64,000 bases of DNA from Porodaedalea pini (lineage: Eukaryota; Basidiomycota; Agaricomycetes; Hymenochaetales; Hymenochaetaceae). Below are positions 59,416 to 64,000 of this stretch, piece by piece; the first letter of the stretch is position 1; each line of letters begins with the position of its first letter. Both the position numbers and the translations under genes were made by a program. The DNA lies in the NCBI GenBank assembly GCA_002794775.1, contig NBAY01000040.1, positions 248,001 through 312,000 of the forward strand. The letters are read 5' to 3'. The notes under the pieces are model-generated. The model did not search any database and was not told where the DNA came from. It was given only the letters and a program-made list of their open reading frames with translations.

Positions 59416-60043
59416 ATGCGTCTCTCGCAATTCGTCCTACTCTCGATGTCCTTCCTTGCGGTGTCGGCCCTCCCGGTGAGTACTAATCCTATCCGTCTTT
59501 CTGCTCTCCATCATATGGTATGAGAATGTTTATTGATCGCGACGAATACAGAACCCGCAGGACGCACCGTCTTCGTCTGAAATGGCCTCAAGCACTGGCT
59601 CGGCAGAAATCCCGTCAGGCTCCTCGTCCATGTCAGCTGGGACATCTGGCCCCGGTTCTGGCGAAGGCTCTGGCCATGGTGGCCATGGTGACCATGGTCC
59701 TGGCTGTGGCGAAGGACACGGACACGGACATGGACACGGACATGGACAAGGCCACGGGTACAGCACGGACTCAAGCTCAGGTATGCCTTTCACCTCCGGA
59801 GGGATGGAGAGCGGTGGCAACGGCTACCCCACAGACTCTGCCAGCCAACCCGGTTCATCTGGAGGCTTTGGATCTGTATCTGACTACGGCCATGGTTCTG
59901 AATCGTGCGGAAGTGAAGGTGCAGGCTCTGCTACTGGTTCTGCTAGCGACTCCGGCTATCCAAGCGGCTTAATTCCGTCGTCTACCTCGTTCGATGCTGG
60001 CTCAAGCTCTTCTGCTGGCGCTAGCAGCTCTGCAAGTATCTAA
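59416..60043 (+). CDS. Small secreted Gly/Ser/His-rich protein
   Basis: Exons 59416-59475 and 59552-60043 join in phase to 183 codons. Residues 1-18 (MRLSQFVLLSMSFLAVSA) are a typical signal peptide. The mature part is low-complexity: Ser/Gly tracts, then a His-Gly run at about residues 62-88 with alternating HG pairs, then more Ser/Gly/Tyr. There are two cysteines. There is no GPI signal or enzyme domain. Alternating HG arrays in other proteins bind Zn, Cu or Ni; here metal binding or a wall/coat role is inference. The strong promoter and short intron in the signal-peptide region are typical of fungal secreted small proteins. Confidence 0.75.
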
Positions 60044-60926
60044 GTTCTACACCTTGCATTTTATTTCTGGAAGATAGAACGGTTGTTAGCGATAGAGCGA
60101 AATGGTACTGAATTTTGTAATGTCGCACGTATATATGATGTTGTCCAGTGGATCACAGGGAATTGATATTTGTTTTGAATAATTCGAGATTGTGAGGCAT
60201 AAGCATGCATACTACGTAACAACAAATTCTGATTCAACGTCCGAGTCTGTTTATCACAGACTTGAACTCGAATAGACTCACCAAAACAGTGTGCCTACGA
60301 AGAACGAGTAGTCCTGTCATCTTCGGTCTTTTTTTTTCGACCTTTGCATCGCAGTGCTGCTGCAACGCCCAGCCATTCTTATCGCGGAGTCAAAGAAAGA
60401 GAAAAGTGCAAAGAATGGCGTGTTGGACCAGAATAAAACCGGGGTAGGCCGGCAACTCCTTTGAGACTCGAGAAAGCCCCCGTCCGTCGATCATAACCCC
60501 TACTTTGCTAGCGTCTTTTAAAGATAAAAAGGGGAGGGCCATCGCTCCGATCTGTTCTAAGTCGAGGCAAGCTTTGGAACCTTGGCACAGTGGCTAGATA
60601 TAGTAAAGCATGTAAGTCAGCTATTTTCCCCGTTGCAAGCTAGCAAAAGGGACGCATTCTGAAGGAATGGTCCAATTTGGTTGGCGTCGAGCTAGTTAAG
60701 CAGTCAATGAAGGAGCGCAAAGACCGCTCAGCGAGCACGAACGTTCATGGTGGCCACTGAATTGGTAGAATGATTGAGACAAGCCGAACCAAGAATCTTA
60801 TCCGCTCCAGACAAGTGGACCGCCTACGGCAGCCGTTATGAAGCGCACCAGTCCGTTGGACGCGCCGCCTGCGTCGTACGATAAATATCTCTTCCAAATG
60901 GCGTTCCCCTCAGTGAGCGCACGGTC
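60044..60926. other. Intergenic, no supported gene
   Basis: It contains a T8 run and a TTTTAAAGATAAAAAGGGGAG stretch near 60520. A minus-strand open stretch at 61052-60798 overlaps the start of the next gene and was judged a shadow. Nothing else supported. Confidence 0.35.
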
Positions 60927-61978
60927 ATGCCCCTCCCACTGCGCTACGCCGACGCTAAAGTCGCGCATGCCTACGATGACGACCGTGAGAAGCTGACACG
61001 CTTCGGCCCGGATTTGCTCGGCGACGCGAAAACCTCTATCTTGAACTCCCATTCGACTTTCTTGGCAGCAGCGACATTCTCCAGCAAAAACATACCATCG
61101 ATATCATTCGTGGACTCTACACGCCAACATGCCACTGCAGACTCTATAATGACGACATCGAGCTTGACATGCTCGGACTCAGATCCAGACATGTCCGCAG
61201 AGGCGATCGAGCTCTGTGCGCTGCGTTCTCTCCCGCGAACAGTCCGCACTCGATCCTTCGTGGGCACGAGTCCTAGTCATGAACGCTTCGACAGCTCCGC
61301 GTCTGCATCCACGGCTGCTTCGTCTTCCTCTTCTCCTTCCGAATGTGAATGTGCCTGTGAAGGGGAGATAAGGCTTACATCCGCAGCCCGGTTGAACCTG
61401 GACCGCAAGTCGGACGAGAACCTGCCAGCGCACGACTTGGCGCGCATACACGGTGAAGACGAGGATAAAGCTGACTCCGTGTTGGACTTGGAAGACAGGG
61501 CGTCGGACCAGAGCACCCCTCCACTGACGCCCATGTCACCCCGCCAGACGCGCTATGCGCATCGGATATACGTGCCCTCGAACTCGCACCATGACAATGA
61601 CCACATCTATGGCGAGGAAGTCGCCGAGGTTGACCTCGATTCACATCCCTTATGCACGCCAGGTATGTCCATATGCCAAGTTAGTCATATGTTATCTGGA
61701 TCATTGACATCTTTGACATTCATAATCATTCAGCTCGTCACTCGCCAGACAGTGCACACCTCGCGCCAGCCGAGACCGACAGCCTTTTGCCCGTGCGATT
61801 CGGCACCTCCCAGGTCTCATTGCCTTTACCAGCAACGGCCGCATACCGAGGCGAGCCCACGCTATTTCGTTTCTCATTCTCGTTTTTGGAGACAGGCTTT
61901 CATGTAATTGGCATCATGATTACGATATTCCTCGTCATCTTCTCTATTTGGCTTACTCTCGCGAATGTTACGATGTAG
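60927..61978 (+). CDS. Unrecognised protein with a C-terminal membrane anchor
   Basis: Exons 60927-61662 and 61734-61978 join in phase to 326 codons. The N-terminal ~100 residues are moderately structured (YADAKVAHAYDDDREKLTRF, LLGDAKTSILNSHSTFLAAA). A Ser-rich stretch with a small CECACEG cluster follows, then an acidic part and a C-terminal hydrophobic segment (VIGIMITIFLVIFSIWLTLA) five residues from the end. This is the layout of a tail-anchored membrane protein. The start is the first in-frame ATG; a further upstream exon is possible. No family recognised. Confidence 0.55.
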
Positions 61979-62305
61979 CTCGTATCCTTGGCTCATTGGC
62001 TTGATATCATTGGATTTTACTTATATGCTTTTGTTTTCCTGGATGCCTTCTTGACGAAACTGAGCAGGATTACGATAGATTGAAGCTTTGGATACCATAT
62101 TAATGCTCGCATATACTACGTTGAGTTTACGAATCATGGATGAAATAGACACCCTCGAGTATGTTTGTTTTAGACTCCTAAGAAATATGAATTGAATTTG
62201 AACACACGGAAAAATACGGGCAGCCGAGTGATGTGCACGTGACTCATAATCATGCTTCGTCATCCCGTGTCTTTAGCACTCTTTACTTCTTACGCTAGAA
62301 CAACC

Positions 62306-62701
62306 ATGGCACCACCGACCTGTGAAGCCATTCTGCGTCTGTACGGCTCGACGCTGCGCACAGCGCGCTCCTTCAGCTCGTATAACTTCCGCGAGTATTT
62401 CCTCCGGCGCGCGAAGAATACGTTCCGCGAGATACAGGTGCGTTCTCCATCCTTTCAACTTACCCATATGTCAGAAAGCCATACTGATTGAACTTTTATA
62501 CTTTATGTCTGAATCACCTACCTTCGACTTTTTATTTTTGAACAGCGTGAACAAGACCCAAATCGTGTAGGTGCGCTGTACACCGCCGCTGTGCAGGAGC
62601 ACGCGGTTCTTCAGCGCAGCGCAATCGTCAACCGCCTATACGGCGGCTGGCGACTCGTCGTCGAGAACCAGAAGCCCGCACGCATTCGTAGCGATAGCTA
62701 G
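62306..62701 (+). CDS. ISD11: ISD11 / LYRM4-type Fe-S cluster assembly factor
   Basis: ISD11 is the small LYR-family subunit that stabilises the cysteine desulfurase NFS1 with acyl-carrier protein in the mitochondrial matrix. Exons 62306-62437 and 62546-62701 join in phase to 95 codons, the normal length. Family blocks are ILRLYGSTLRTARSFSSYNF, REYFLRRAKNTFREIQ and the C-terminal NRLYGGWRLVVENQKP. The ATG at 62306 fits family N-termini better than an in-frame ATG at 62252, which would add 18 residues. The LYR signature reads LYG here. Confidence 0.9.
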
Positions 62702-63421
62702 GTGTTTCGAGTCATGCCTTGGGTAGTCATGCCTTGGGTACCAGTTGCCCTCCGACTTCGGATGGGATACATCGGTTATTCGGAATCACAGGGAAGGCTG
62801 GCATGAGATGTATAGATGACATAAGTGGTGGATCGTCCTGCGTATCTAATCTGCGAGGGTCATGGAGGACCGAACAGTTTCGCGGATAAGGGCTACGGGA
62901 GGGGGAGAAGGAGATTGTAGTTGAAGGCGACTAATATCTCCTCATGCTTGTATTAAACTTCGGGCCTGCTATGCAACTGTTTCACTAGCCTGGTGGACGG
63001 CTTCCTCAGATTGTCTGTTATCCTCAACCTACACACTGCCTTACTACGTCCCACCTTTTTGTGTTGCATGAATATTGATCTTGCGAAGTCCGGACAGAAA
63101 CTTGGACTTGATGCTGATCCCATCACGGATGAGTCGCCCGGACTTGATATGTTCAGTACATACGGCAATGTAAGATTTTATTCCATTAATCTGAACAGAC
63201 CTAGGTTCAACAAGAAATGGGTTGGAGAGAATAAAATTCATGAAGTAAAGCTTCTCATCCAAAACACGGTTCTTGTTGAGCACGTGTGGTGACGCGTCTA
63301 CGTAAGCCGCTCCAGCGCTGCAAGTTGTCCGCAACGTATAAGCGATATCGCCGTCCTTCAGAACAATTGGCTCTTCCCCAGAACTGCTATACCCAAGTTA
63401 ACTATCCTCATTCGCTTTTTT
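62702..63421. other. Intergenic, unsettled open stretches
   Basis: An open stretch at 62993-63292 (plus) overlaps another at 63334-63044 (minus). Neither has a recognisable family or clear splice context. No other signal. Confidence 0.3.
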
Positions 63422-64000
63422 ATGCTGGCGTCAGTCACAGACAGTACATGTTTTAAATACAGCTTAGGGTCAGGTGCCAAACAAATCGCACAGCGCGGCA
63501 AACTCGTGGATCAATGCTCTTTTTATACCTCAACCATCATGAACTTTGTGCTGTTTCCAGACCTGGGGATCACTGCAAGAAGGGCATCGATGGCTTTAGG
63601 GCGTGTCGCAGGTAGCCAATCGATCTTGACCACTTACCACCATGATCACTCACTACGCTCTGCATGGTTCGTATCTCTCTTGCTCAGTTCAATTTTCGTT
63701 TCTGTGTTGACGTCCGCTGCAGTTATCAGTCTTCAAGACGTAGTTTGGAAGTCCAAAATCCTCAGCAAAGCGCCGGACTTGTATGTTCAAGTGAAGTTCG
63801 GCGACGTTACCAAGCGAACGCAGACAGTCAAAAAGAGCATATCGCCCACCTGGGATGACCCACTTGCGCTGTAAGCGTACGCACCGATTTGGCTTCACAG
63901 ACACTCAATACTACGTGCAGCTCGTTGTCAGATTCATCCGTAATCCTCAACATCCGGGTCAGACACGAGTCAACATTTGGTCCAGATCCCTGTGTTGGCT
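63422..64000 (+). CDS. C2-domain protein, 5' part, cut by the right edge
   Basis: One exon ending at 63870 and the next from 63921 join in phase. They give a C2-domain N-terminal half: SLQDVVWKSKILSKAPDLYV, QVKFGDVTKRTQTVKKSISP, TWDDPLALSLSDSSVILNIR, then VRHESTFGPDPCVG at the window end. In Agaricomycetes such C2 domains often stand first in large NACHT or kinase proteins; whether that holds here cannot be seen. The true start is uncertain: the frame is open from 63422, but the C2 part begins near 63725. Confidence 0.6.

Noticed and set aside
59530..59820. Pro/Cys-rich minus-strand frame with CPCPCP repeats
   Set aside because: It is the reverse reading of the His-Gly codons of the secreted protein.
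60798..61052. Minus-strand open stretch ending in VGGPLVWSG
   Set aside because: No start, splice or family support, and it overlaps the plus-strand gene with a phase-consistent intron and membrane anchor.

Overview
The window is nuclear DNA from a filamentous basidiomycete, probably an Agaricomycete. The grounds are: many 48-65 bp GT-AG introns, gene products typical of that group (trifunctional FOL1, SYF2, ISD11, an expanded protein-kinase family with an HGDL catalytic loop), a Plavaka-type DNA transposon, a chromodomain Gypsy retroelement, and DUF6532-like and TET/JBP-like genes. The species cannot be named from the sequence.

Layout. 1-2.4 kb: a multi-exon protein kinase (minus), running off the left edge. 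2.8-12.3 kb: a pyruvate dehydrogenase kinase (PDK) gene and an amino-acid transporter (AAAP) gene inside an old ~4 kb tandem duplication. The left PDK and the right transporter are kept; the other two copies have decayed. 13.0-17.4 kb: two intact housekeeping genes in convergent orientation, SYF2 (plus) and FOL1 (minus).

17.4-51.3 kb is a transposon-rich island. It begins with AT-rich sequence, hairpin-forming GGTC-rich repeats and a 53-bp tandem array. Then come, all on the minus strand, a DUF6532-like gene, a degenerate TET/JBP-like 2-oxoglutarate/Fe(II) dioxygenase, a JmjC-like segment with frame breaks, and an intact 1115-codon gene of unknown function directly upstream of it. Next are a decayed Ubp12-type ubiquitin protease with a second partial copy, an intact 199-codon orphan gene, and a Plavaka transposase split by a chromoviral Gypsy element with a 5-bp target duplication. 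Last is a decayed paralogue of the left-edge kinase, interrupted by a ~1.08 kb foldback element.

51.5-64 kb returns to ordinary compact gene space: three unrecognised fungal proteins, a minus-strand tRNA-Gln(CTG) with a short intron, a secreted His/Gly/Ser-rich protein, a possible C-terminally anchored membrane protein, the Fe-S cluster assembly factor ISD11, and the 5' end of a C2-domain gene cut by the right edge.

Functionally, the host genes cover mitochondrial metabolism (PDK, ISD11), folate synthesis (FOL1), splicing (SYF2) and amino-acid uptake. Exon phases were checked by hand for PDK, SYF2, FOL1, the 1115-, 199-, 414-, 465- and 326-codon genes, the secreted protein and ISD11; each gives one uninterrupted frame. 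Identities rest on remembered family motifs, not on a database search.
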